Positions 26,909-36,075 of a DNA stretch of 64,000 nt are shown one piece after another (the stretch's first letter is position 1; the number at the start of each line of letters is the position of its first letter). The notes beneath the pieces were generated by a model. That model had not been told where the DNA came from, ran no database searches, and was given only the letters and a program-made list of their open reading frames with translations. A program made the position numbers and the translations under genes. This DNA comes from Thecamonas trahens ATCC 50062 (taxonomy: Eukaryota > Apusozoa > Apusomonadida > Apusomonadidae). The stretch spans positions 1 through 64,000 of the forward strand of contig NW_013657652.1 in assembly GCF_000142905.1 (NCBI RefSeq), in the 5' to 3' direction.

Positions 26909-29628
26909 ATGTCGACCTCGGAGTCGAACGAGAGCTCAACAGGCTCATCAAACTCGCTTCAACTTAACATATCGCCCCGCAATGGGCATGCTCATGCCAC
27001 TGGCTCTACACTCGCTACGGTGGTGTATTTTGGAAGTGAGAAGAGGTACGCAGTGCTGCGGGTGACCAGATGCTGACCAGATTGACATTTATCCCGCTCT
27101 ACCCCAGCCCCCTACCCCGCCCTCCCCGCAGCACTCACCCCCCTCCCATACCCATTATTCTCGGCAGTGATCTTGTCATGCGTGAGCATGTCTGCCTCAA
27201 CAACGAGTACATCGCACCGTTCACGCTCAGCAACGTCGAGTACGCCACCGCGGAGCACTGTTATCAGGCGGCAAAGGTGCGGGCGTTTGACCCCAAAGCG
27301 GCAATCGCTGTCTCGCGCGCACTCACCGCCGCCGACGCGCGACACATGGCCAAGGACGCGGTCCAAGCCGCCATCGCCGCAGGCGTGTACAATGCACCTG
27401 CGTGGGCACGACGCCGCGAGCAGGCTATGTTCGAGGCGCTCAAGGCAAAGTGCGTACAGAACCAACACATCCTCCAGGTCTTACTCGAGACAGGCGACGC
27501 CACACTCGTCGAGGACTCACCCGCGGATCCGTACTGGGGCGGCACCGCGCCGGGCGCCCGCAACCGGCTGGGTGTCCTGCTCATGGAGCTCCGCAGCACG
27601 CTGGCCGGAACCCACTCGATCACCATTGGCCTCGCCCAGTCGACGTCAGACTCTCTCTCGGATGAGTCGACGCCGCCGAGCTCGCCGTGGCGCGCGACGC
27701 TTCCGCGGTCGCCGGCGCGCTTCCCGGCCGGCGTCTGTACCCTCACCGAGCTGGCGACGAGCTCACGTGGCGTCGACCTCGGTAGCATGGTCGGCGGCGA
27801 GCCGCAGATCAAGGCTGTCCTTGGCGATACTCCGCCGTTCAACTTGCTGCCGCTGCATGCGCTCGCGCGCCTTGCCCGCGGCGTCCGCTACCTTGAGTAC
27901 TCGGGCGGTGCACTGCTCGCCACGCCCGGCGGCGTCCGCGACGACGGCCACGCCTTTGTTCTTCTCGAGGGCAGCGTCGTCGCGAGCACAAGCGACGGCT
28001 CCGAGTCCACCGTCGCCCCCTTTGTGCTCTTTGGCGAGCACTATGCACTCATGGGCGTGCGGAGCGCGACGTACAGCGTGCCGCGCGGGGGCATGGCGCA
28101 CGTTCTGGCCATCCCTTCGGCGCTTCTGCTCGCCGTTCTCGAGCCAATGACACCGGTTGCGCTTGCACTGGCCACAAGCGCGCTCGCGCGCCATCCTGCC
28201 ACCAAGCTTCTCGCCGAGCTCCACGCCACCATCCGAGCTGCCGCGGCCACCGGCAACGAGTTTGATGTGGGCGCCCTCGTCGCGCGGTACGCAGCTCTCG
28301 AGGCTGCGCTCTATCCTGAGATCGGAACCGGGCTGGCTATGCCGGCGTGGCAGGCGGCAGTGGCGGTGCTCCCGCTCCCGCTGTTTGTCCCAGCTGATGT
28401 GACGCTCGCAGGTCCGACTTGGGACGCGGGTTGTGTGGAAGAGGCTTCGCTCGGCAAAGTCACGCTCGCCGACGGCGAGAGCCACCTGGTTGGCCTCTGC
28501 ACTGCGCTCGCGGTCCACTGGCACCAGATGACCAAGCTTCAGACAAATATGTGCGACGACATGGCAGCGGTGGAGGGCGTGCTGCAGGCGGCCGGCTTGG
28601 TCGACGACGATCTGCTTCGGGCAGCTCTTGACGCCCACGACACGCTGCCGACCGTCCACCTCGCAGTAGAGTCGCGGGCCGAGCTCGACACGAAACTCAC
28701 GTCCTGGTCGCACAAGCTCGCACTGGCGGTCGGTGACGTGCTCGCCGTTGACACGGCGCTGGAAGCTGTCGGCATTGACGTCGTGTTTGGCGGGCACGCC
28801 GCGTGCGCCGATGCGCTTTCGCCGTGGTGTCGAGACGCGCAGGCCCGGATCGAGGCATGGGCCCATGCAAGAAGCGTCGCCGCAGACGTCGTTGCAGCGT
28901 ACCTCGCGGCGCATCCGGACGAGGCTGCAAGCCGACGGGCGGCAGATGCATCCGCTGGTATCCACGTCATCGACTCTGGGGTGTGCTCCGGGCCGGCGGT
29001 GGTTGTGGTGGACACCGGACGCGGTGCCGATGCAGAGCGGCGTGCTCTGGTCAACGTGGCGGCGATGAGCGGCGAAGCCGCTGCCGCGGCGCTGCGTGCG
29101 CTCATTCTAGTCTTTGGCGAGAACATCCGGTCGATCAACATGGTGACGGCGGCAGACCGGCTTGCAGGGCGCAAAGGTGACTTTGTATTGGCGAGCCACG
29201 CCGTGTTGGCGGGCACCGGGCATGTAGTTGCGCTTGACGCCGGCATGGACGACGAAGCCGTGGTACTAGATATGCGCGCGAGCTGCGGCGTGCAGCGCGG
29301 GCCCGTCCTGACTGCGCCGGCGTGTACGCCGGAGCCGATGCTCGGGCTCTACGTCAAGGCGTACGGGTGCGTGGCGCGCGACGCGACCATGGGCACAATG
29401 GCGCAGGAGATGCAGAATGCACGCGAGATGGGCTTGCTCCGCCGCACTTCCCGGGCCCGGTTTGTAGCTGTGCTCGCAGACAGGGTGAGCAGAGAAGCGG
29501 CGGCGACCATGATCGAGTTCATTCATCGCGCCACCATCTTCGACAGCCATCACACCAGCTACCAGCGCTCCTCGTCATTGACGATTGACTCGATGTACGA
29601 CAGGTCGTCGGCGTTGATGGCCGAGTAA
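26909..29628 (+). CDS. NADAR-domain protein fused to a cNMP-binding-like domain
   Basis: Two exons, 26909-27045 and 27168-29628, with a 122-base intron (GTACGC donor, GGCAG acceptor, phase 2). Exon 1 (MSTSESNESS...) supplies VVYFGSEK, the first strand of the NADAR fold, and exon 2 continues with LSNVEYATAEHCYQAAKV, ALKAKCVQNQHIL, LLETGDATLVEDS and DPYWGGT, ending near residue 190. NADAR proteins (YbiA family) act on ADP-ribose- or riboflavin-linked N-glycosidic bonds. About residues 265-370 read like a cyclic-nucleotide-binding fold (LLEGSVVAST, FGEHYALMG). The remaining 480 residues are unassigned. 865 residues in all. The last 70 bases overlap the convergent gene. Confidence 0.8.
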
Positions 29629-31721
29629 AGAGTATCGACTTCTTCCTTGTCAAGCTGCGCCGCCTGGGTAAACGGCAGCGAACGCGCTAGCTCTGCGGTC
29701 GACGGCGTGGCGGCGATGACATGACGGGCCGACGGCGTCGGAGTGACAAGGCCCGCGGCAATGAGCGAGCCGTTACCGTTGCGCTTGGAGCGGAGCGACC
29801 GGAGGAGCGCAGCGTTGAGCGCGGCGTTGGACGCCGACTGAGCCTGCGTTCGCCGCACAAACGACGACTGGATGATCGACGGCGTGTTGACCCGCGCGAG
29901 CGGCGAGGTTGGGACCTGCCGCGACAGCGCCGACGCCGGCGATGTTGCCGGCTGCTGCATGAGCGTGGCAAACGCCGATGCCGCCGCATCGTCGGACGAG
30001 TCCGACGTTGAGACGTCCGAGAGCGAGTCGGACGAGTCGGACTCGGACTCGGACTCGGTGCCGGCGTCATCGTCAAACGGCGGGTGCGGGACCGGAACAG
30101 GAATCTGCACACGCGGACGAGAAGGCACGTCTTGTGCGACCTCCATCGGTGCAGGCGCGTCAAGATCGTCGTCCGAGTCGGACGATGTGGACGATGACGA
30201 CGACGACGACGAAGAGGTCGACAGCGGCGAGGGGGAGCCTACATCAGCGGCCTGCGCCCGCGCGAGAGCTGACTCAGCGGCAGCGCTCTTGGGCGGGGCA
30301 TGGCGGATGGGGGGCGGCGGCGACGGGCGACGGGTGCGCAACGACTCCGGCGACGGCTCGGGCGAAGGCGACGCCAGCGCTTCACGCTCGGCCGGAGGCG
30401 GCGCCACAGTGAGCGGCGCTGCCGGATGCGCATCGATCGCATCCTTGTTAGCCTGGGCCGACTTGGCGAGCCGACGCGCCTTGGCGTAACCGGCGCGGGC
30501 GGCCGCCAGCGCACTGTCAGCGGCGGTCGTCGGAGGGGGTGGGGTCGACGGTGGCGCCCTGGATGGGGATGTGGGCGCGGGTGCAGGCGCAGGAGGTGGT
30601 GTGGGTGCAGGGGCGGATGCGGGCGAGGAAGGGGGCGAGGCAGATGATGAGGAGGAGGAAGAGGAGGAGGAGGAGGATGTGGAGGTTGACGAGGACGTGG
30701 CGGACGACGCGCCCGAGTCTGCGTCCGAGCTTGATTCCGAGCCGGATGAGGAGGCCGAGTCTGAGGCCGAGTCTGAGGCAGAGCCTGAGGCCGAGTCCGA
30801 GTCCGAGACTGAGCTCGAATCCGAGTCCGAGCTCGAATCCGAGTCCGAGCTCGAATCCGAGTCCGAGCTCGAGTCTGACGATGAGGGTACGTCAGGAAGG
30901 ACAGCAGGTTGCTGGGCAGATTCAGGTTCAGCACCCCGTTTGCGACGCTTCGACGGACGGACAGGCGTGTCGTCGTCAGCAGGAGACACAGCGGTGAGCG
31001 GCGGCGTGGTGGCGATGGCAGTCACATCTTGCGGCTCGGGCGACGGGCTTGCGCCGCGCTTCCGCTTGCGCGAGCGCTTGACAACCTCGACCTCGGCGGC
31101 AGCGGCAGCGGCCTTGGCATCGGCGGCTGCGAGCGCAGCATCAGCCTCGGCGGCGGCAGCTGCGGCAGCGGCAGCGGCAGCATCGGCCTCGGCGGCCTTG
31201 AGTGCAGCAGCGGCAGCGGCAGCCCTGGCCTCTGCCTTGCGGATCCGCTGCCGCTCCAGCTTCTCCTCGCGCTTGCGGCGCTTTCTAGCCTTGGCTTCGG
31301 CCTTGGCCTTGGCCTTGGCCTCAGCCTTTGCTTTGGCGGCTTCGGCTGGATCGGCCCCAGCCAGCGACAATGGCGGCGGCACTTTGGCGACTGCGGGACC
31401 GTCATCGTTGAGCTCGCCAGCGAGGAGATCATGAGAAGGAACGGCATTGAGAGCGCGGACAAAGCGAGCAAAGGTGACTCTGACGTGACCGGTATCCTGC
31501 TTGGGCACACCCAATGACTCGAGGTCGTCAAGCGAGTAGCCATCTAGGAGATCGACGGGAATGCCTTCAAAGGCAGCAGCATAGTCAGCAAATCGTGGCG
31601 GGAGGGAGGCAAAGAGGAGGCCGGCTACCGTGGCTGCGTTGGACAAGTCCTTGCCTGAGCCGGTCTGTTGCGAGCCGAGCACATTCTCTAGAGCCTGTTG
31701 TACACGAGATACCTGTGCCAT
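29559..31721 (-). CDS. SAM-like domain protein with long low-complexity region
   Basis: 720 residues. Residues about 40-90 (FADYAAAFEGIPVDLLDGYS, then DLESLGV and a helix ending RFVRALN) resemble a SAM-type five-helix module. An Ala/Lys/Arg-rich helix (about 125-215), probably a single alpha helix or coiled coil with basic clusters (RSRKRKRG), follows. Then come Ser/Asp repeats and a Pro/Ser-rich region. The C-terminal 150 residues regain mixed composition and may carry short helical motifs. Likely nuclear from the basic clusters (inference). No orthologue recognised. ATG at 31721 is preceded, on the minus strand, by C-tracts. Confidence 0.7.
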   Translation of the reverse strand: MAQVSRVQQALENVLGSQQTGSGKDLSNAATVAGLLFASLPPRFADYAAAFEGIPVDLLDGYSLDDLESLGVPKQDTGHVRVTFARFVRALNAVPSHDLLAGELNDDGPAVAKVPPPLSLAGADPAEAAKAKAEAKAKAKAEAKARKRRKREEKLERQRIRKAEARAAAAAAALKAAEADAAAAAAAAAAAEADAALAAADAKAAAAAAEVEVVKRSRKRKRGASPSPEPQDVTAIATTPPLTAVSPADDDTPVRPSKRRKRGAEPESAQQPAVLPDVPSSSDSSSDSDSSSDSDSSSDSDSSSVSDSDSASGSASDSASDSASSSGSESSSDADSGASSATSSSTSTSSSSSSSSSSSSASPPSSPASAPAPTPPPAPAPAPTSPSRAPPSTPPPPTTAADSALAAARAGYAKARRLAKSAQANKDAIDAHPAAPLTVAPPPAEREALASPSPEPSPESLRTRRPSPPPPIRHAPPKSAAAESALARAQAADVGSPSPLSTSSSSSSSSSTSSDSDDDLDAPAPMEVAQDVPSRPRVQIPVPVPHPPFDDDAGTESESESDSSDSLSDVSTSDSSDDAAASAFATLMQQPATSPASALSRQVPTSPLARVNTPSIIQSSFVRRTQAQSASNAALNAALLRSLRSKRNGNGSLIAAGLVTPTPSARHVIAATPSTAELARSLPFTQAAQLDKEEVDTLYSAINADDLSYIESIVNDEERW

Positions 31722-31962
31722 ACGTGTGTTTGTGGCGAGGGTGATGATGGTGATGGGCGGGTGATGGTGATGGGGAGAGCAGTGGTTGGAGGGGGGGGGG
31801 AGGGGGCGAGTGAGGCGGAGGGGGATGGATGGGGATCAGATGGGGGGAGGGGGGGGGGCAGGGAGGGGGGAGGGGCAGAGGCAGGGGCAGGGGCAGGGGG
31901 ATGGGGATTGGCGAGGAACCGAGGTATGCTAGATGAGGCAAGGGATGAGTATGCGTGGAGAT
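31722..31962. promoter_or_regulatory. G-tract region (C-rich leader of the minus-strand gene)
   Basis: Runs of G on the + strand, longest at about 31788-31800 and 31840-31878, immediately upstream of the minus-strand start codon at 31721. On the sense strand of that gene these are C-tracts, matching the pattern before many genes here. G-runs of this kind could also fold into G-quadruplexes. Confidence 0.45.
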
Positions 31963-32117
31963 GGTGATCCGTGTGGATAGTGGTCTGTGTGGACGGTGAT
32001 CCGATCCGGTGGATAGTGGTCTGTGTGGACGGTGATCTGATAGTGGTCTGCGTGGACGGTGATCTGTGTGGATAGTGGTCTGTGTGGACGGTGATCTGTG
32101 TGGATAGTGGTCTGTGG
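31963..32117. repeat. 30-bp minisatellite
   Basis: Imperfect tandem copies of a unit close to TGTGGATAGTGGTCTG followed by TGTGGACGGTGATC, about five copies, some shortened. The array sits in the divergent promoter interval between the SAM-like gene (minus) and the TYSND1-like gene (plus), ending 18 bases before the proposed TYSND1 start codon. Confidence 0.85.
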
Positions 32118-32134
32118 GGAGCGCGATAGGATTC

Positions 32135-33867
32135 ATGAGCGTGTTTAGCACCAAAGAGCTCTGTAAGCCCAATGTGTTGGACGGCATGTCTATCTGCGGG
32201 GATCTGCATCGGGATGGCCATCCATCTGCCCACGTGTGGTGATCTGTGCGGCAGTCGACACGTCCCGATCAACCACTCCGCACACTCATCTCCCCCTCCC
32301 CCATGCGCCTCACACCGTGCCCGATAGAGCTCCGCATCGACCTCGATCCCTTGCTGCTACTCACGCTCCATCATCATCCTCTGATGCTGATGCTGATGCG
32401 AGTGGCCTCACCGATGCCATCCTCTCCATCCTCGCCTTTGCCCGCGACGACGTCGGCGCTGTCATCACCTCGGTCTCGGGCGCCATCTCCAACACTGGCG
32501 TCTTCATATTCCCGGCCTGGATCCTCGCCGAACTGAACATGGCCTGCGCCGAGTGTGTTCCACCCGATGACCTCGCTGCCGCCATCGCTTTCCGGCCGCT
32601 TCTTCCGCCCTATCAGCGGCCGTGGACTTCCTTGAGTGACCCGGCCGTGGAGCTCGTGCCCATCGTCGACGAGAGCGGCCTCGCTAGCGCTCTGTCGGGC
32701 GTCGGCCTAATGAGCTCAGCCGGATGGCGCGTAGGATGGGCCGGTATGGTCACTCCCGCTGAGCCCGATGCCACGCCGTCTGCCGCCCGCCCGGTCGATG
32801 GGCTTGTCCGCGCCATGCGCTGGTGCCGCGTCCAGACATCTCCGCCGCCGTCAGACGCTGCGTCGGCCAGGAGCTTCCATGTCGAGCCCAGCGCTGAGCT
32901 GGCGGTCGGCACTACGGTTGCTGTCCTCGCCTCACCGTTTGCCGCCCTCTGCCCGGCTGTCTTTGCCGATATGCAGCTCGCCGGCTCGGTCGCTGCCTTG
33001 CTCCCAGTTGCTAGCGTCGCCGGCATCATCGACGCGAGGTTGCAGCCAGGCGCCGAGGGCGGCATCCTGCTCTCACCGGAAGGCCACGTCGTCGGCATTA
33101 CGCTTGCGCCGCTGCTGCCACCCGGCCTTGCGGCGCTCGAGCTGTTTCCGTTTGTCGGCACCGGCCCGCTCCTTGCCCTTCTTACCGGCGGTACTCCGCG
33201 CCGCTGCCGTCCGCTCCTCGCACCACCGCCGCGGTCGTTGCCAGTGGTCAAGGTCCGATGCGGCGACCAGTACGGCTCCGGCATTGTCGTCCGACGCGCC
33301 GGTGGCCGCACTGCCGTCGTTACAAACGCCCATGTCGTTGCCGATGCTGACGCCCCGGTCACCCTCGCTCCGCATCCATACACCGCCACCGCCGCCGTCG
33401 CCGCATCGCGCCTCGCGCCGTCGCCCGATGGCCTGGATGTGACGTGGTTGAAGCCAGCAGCAGAACTCGGCCTCCGCCCGATTTCACTTGCCAATCGACC
33501 CCTGGTCCGTGGCCAGCGCGTCGTTGTCGTCGGCTTTCCAGTTCTCGAGCCAATGGGCCCGCGCTCGCTGGGCCCGGTCACCACTTCAGGCACAATCACC
33601 CAGGTATGGGCCGAGTCCAAGCAGAGTGGACCCGCACTCGTTCTTGTCGACGCCGCCGTCCATCGCGGCAACTCGGGGGGCGCCTTACTCGATGCTGCCA
33701 CCGGCGACCTCATCGGCCTCGTCACCTCCAACCTCTCGTCAGGCGTTCTTGGCACTCGGGTCCACGTCGGCTTTATCCTCCCAATACACGCGGCCTACGC
33801 TTCGTCTGCATCGCCGGCCGCCCGCAAAGCCTGGTGCCTCGATCCCACGCTACCGTCCAAGCTCTAG
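32135..33867 (+). CDS. TYSND1: Peroxisomal processing protease, TYSND1/DEG15-like
   Basis: The C-terminal half is a trypsin-fold serine protease: VVTNAHVVAD (His), DGLDVTWLK (Asp) and HRGNSGGALLD (Ser). The protein ends in SKL, a peroxisomal PTS1 signal, as plant DEG15 does. The N-terminal half, with its own degenerate protease-like fold, matches TYSND1 architecture. TYSND1/DEG15 removes the PTS2 presequence from imported peroxisomal enzymes. The main frame has no ATG until residue 105. A short 5' exon, 32135-32162 (MSVFSTKEL), with donor GTAAGC and acceptor GGCAG at 32254 joins in frame and gives 546 residues. That exon is my proposal; the remainder is secure. Confidence 0.82.
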
Positions 33868-33890
33868 CCCCGCGCCGGGGCTGTTGGCTA

Positions 33891-34600
33891 TCATCGCGCC
33901 TCCGCCAGCGCCCGCAGCTGGCGCTCAAACCCAGGATTCGGCTCTGCCAGCGGCCGCGCGCTCCGCACCCACGCCAAAGCGTCGTCGTACGTCAGCGAGC
34001 GGATGGTGGTGAGGAGAAAGGCAATGACTAGTGCAGTCGATCGCGACTTGCCCTGCGCGCAAAAGACGAGGACCGAGTGGCCCGATGCCAGCGCGTCCGT
34101 CATAAACGAGACCGCGTTGGCAATCTCCTCCTGGCCAAGCTCCTGGCTCTCCGCATCAATCCACTCGACCCGATGAATGACGAGCCCATCGTCCTCCAGT
34201 GCTGACAGCGACTTTCCCACTTGACAAAGAACGCCTCCAGACCCTTGGCCGTCGCCACCACACGATTCACGCCCATCTCCGCCAGCGACTCGGCCTTGCA
34301 TGCCAAGTACCCTCCGTGCCACAGCGCAGCTCGCCCGGTGTCGCCACCCTGCTCGCTTCCACCTTGACTTCCAGCAGTCCCGTCGCGCCGCGCCAGAATC
34401 TCTGCCCAGCTGGCAATCCGATTGGCCGGCGAGCGAGCGGCGAGGACGGCAAACGCCGCGTCCTCAGGCACCGCTTCCTCACGGTGATCCTCGAGCTTCT
34501 GTTGGCACTCGCGGCAGCGGTCGGCCCGCAGTGGGTTGGCTACAAACGCCTCGCACTCTGCCGTGCCTGTAAAGTACAGCTGGTTGCCCAGCGCCGCCAT
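33891..34600 (-). pseudogene. Dual-specificity phosphatase with zinc-binding-like N-terminus, frameshifted
   Basis: From ATG at 34600 one frame gives MAALGNQLYFTGTAECEAF, a Cys/His cluster (C-x2-C then a His) and the first half of a dual-specificity phosphatase fold (LWHGGYLACKAESLAEMGVN). At about 34215 the homology moves to another frame, which continues SLSALEDDGLVIHRVEWIDA to the P-loop FCAQGKSRS and the stop at 33891. The catalytic Cys and Arg of C-x5-R are present, but the usual His before Cys is Phe. One missing base would explain the shift: a sequencing error near TTCTTTGTC, or a recent mutation. A 23-base GT-AG intron would also fit but is implausibly short. Confidence 0.65.
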
Positions 34601-34719
34601 GTTGCTTGACCCACCGACGGACTCGGTCACACGCAACGAGACAGGTGAGAGCCGCTCTACTACCCGTGATGGGGCTTTGTGGTTTACGGGCGCGGTATGG
34701 CTGCAGTCGCCAGCCCGGC

Positions 34720-35925
34720 CTACTCGCTTTCGTCAAAGAGCATGGAGCGGACCTGCGGGAGCAGGTTCTCGTACGCGATCTCCAGGCGAGTGTCGAGGGT
34801 GTTCGAGCACATGATCTTGCCCTTGCGGGCCGAGACGAGGACGCCGCCGCAGCACGACGGCGCGCCGTCCTCCACCTCGAGCGGCGACGCCGGGAGGAAC
34901 CGCTTCTCGTCGAGCTTGATCTCGATCTTGGTCCGAGTCTTCTCTTCGTACTCGGCCACCACGCCCGGAATGACCTTCTTGGCCAGCGCCAGGTCTGCCT
35001 CACGGACATTGACCACCACCTTGGGCTCCATCACCTTGATCAGCGCCTGCATCAGAAGCTTCTCAAACAGCGCCTGATACCCCTCGCCCGTACCCTTGGC
35101 CGCCAGCTTCCGCCGTGCCTTCTGGAACAGCTCCTGCAGCGACGAGTTCCGCTCCCGCAGCACTGCCAGCCGAGCCGCGTTCTTGATGTTCGCCACGCGA
35201 CTATCTCCCCATATACCCAATCAGTCCCCAACCCGCCACCACAAACACACACACTCGATCATCCATGAGCTTGCCATCACCTCCACGTCAACCTCTGCCA
35301 AAAATTGCTCCGGCCTCTGCCCCCGCCACCGCCATTGCCGCAACCGCTACAGCCACCGCCAGCACCTTTCACCCTCTCGCCCCATCCATCTTCTCCAATA
35401 CCATGCCCTTCTCGAGCCACGCCCGTCTCCCCCGTCCCTCTCCCCGTCCCCCTTTGCCTGCCTGAAGCCCAGGCTCCCAACAGCAGCTCGTTGTCGATGA
35501 CGGCCAAGTCACGCGGGAGGGAGAGGGTAGCCGCCAGCCGACCTACAAGCCGAAATACCAGGCAAGGACAACCCATACTCGACATGGTACAAATACAGAC
35601 ATGGCTATACGTGTACACCAAGTATAGTCGCACAGAAGGGCTTGATTCTGGTGGTAGGCGTCGGTAGAGGTCAGGGGGGTAGGGGGAGGTGGCGACGGGC
35701 ACAGGTCACACGACTGACGTACATTTTGGAGGCGACTTCAGCCTGGTTCCGCTTGCGCTCAAACTCTGACGAGATGGTTGCAACAGCGCGCTCGACGAGC
35801 ATGGCATGCTCAATGCAAAACTGCTCTTCCGCATCCGTCTCAATCTCTAGAACACGCTCCCTTGCCTCTGCGAGGAAGAACCGCGTCATATGCTCCACCT
35901 GCCGCTGCACTGCTGCCGAATCCAT
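34720..35925 (-). CDS. ATP6V1E: V-type ATPase subunit E
   Basis: Two exons: 35925-35723 and 35200-34720. The intron is 522 bases with donor GTACGT and acceptor ATAG, phase 2, the longest placed here. Exon 1 gives MDSAAVQRQVEHMTRFFLAE and a long charged helix; the junction reads EVASKIRVANIKNAARLAVL. Exon 2 ends with IMCSNTLDTRLEIAYENLLP and VRSMLF, the conserved C-terminus. 227 residues, the normal size. Subunit E is part of the peripheral stalk of the V1 sector and couples ATP hydrolysis to proton pumping at vacuolar and endosomal membranes. Both ends and the junction match the family, so the model is firm. Confidence 0.94.
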
Positions 35926-36075
35926 CTTTCCAATTGACCGAACAGCGACGAGTGGTCAGTTCGCCAATGCTCAGTCCCTCTCCCTCTGCTCCCAGCCCAG
36001 TCCACCATGGCACACCGCCACCCGATCCGATTGGCCGCCACCTTTTACATGCGCTGCCATCAACGGCGGTAGCTC

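Noticed and set aside
34200-34240. 23-base GT-AG intron that would repair the phosphatase frame
   Set aside because: Phase fits, but the length is far below the 84-522 bases of other introns in the window; a missing base is simpler.
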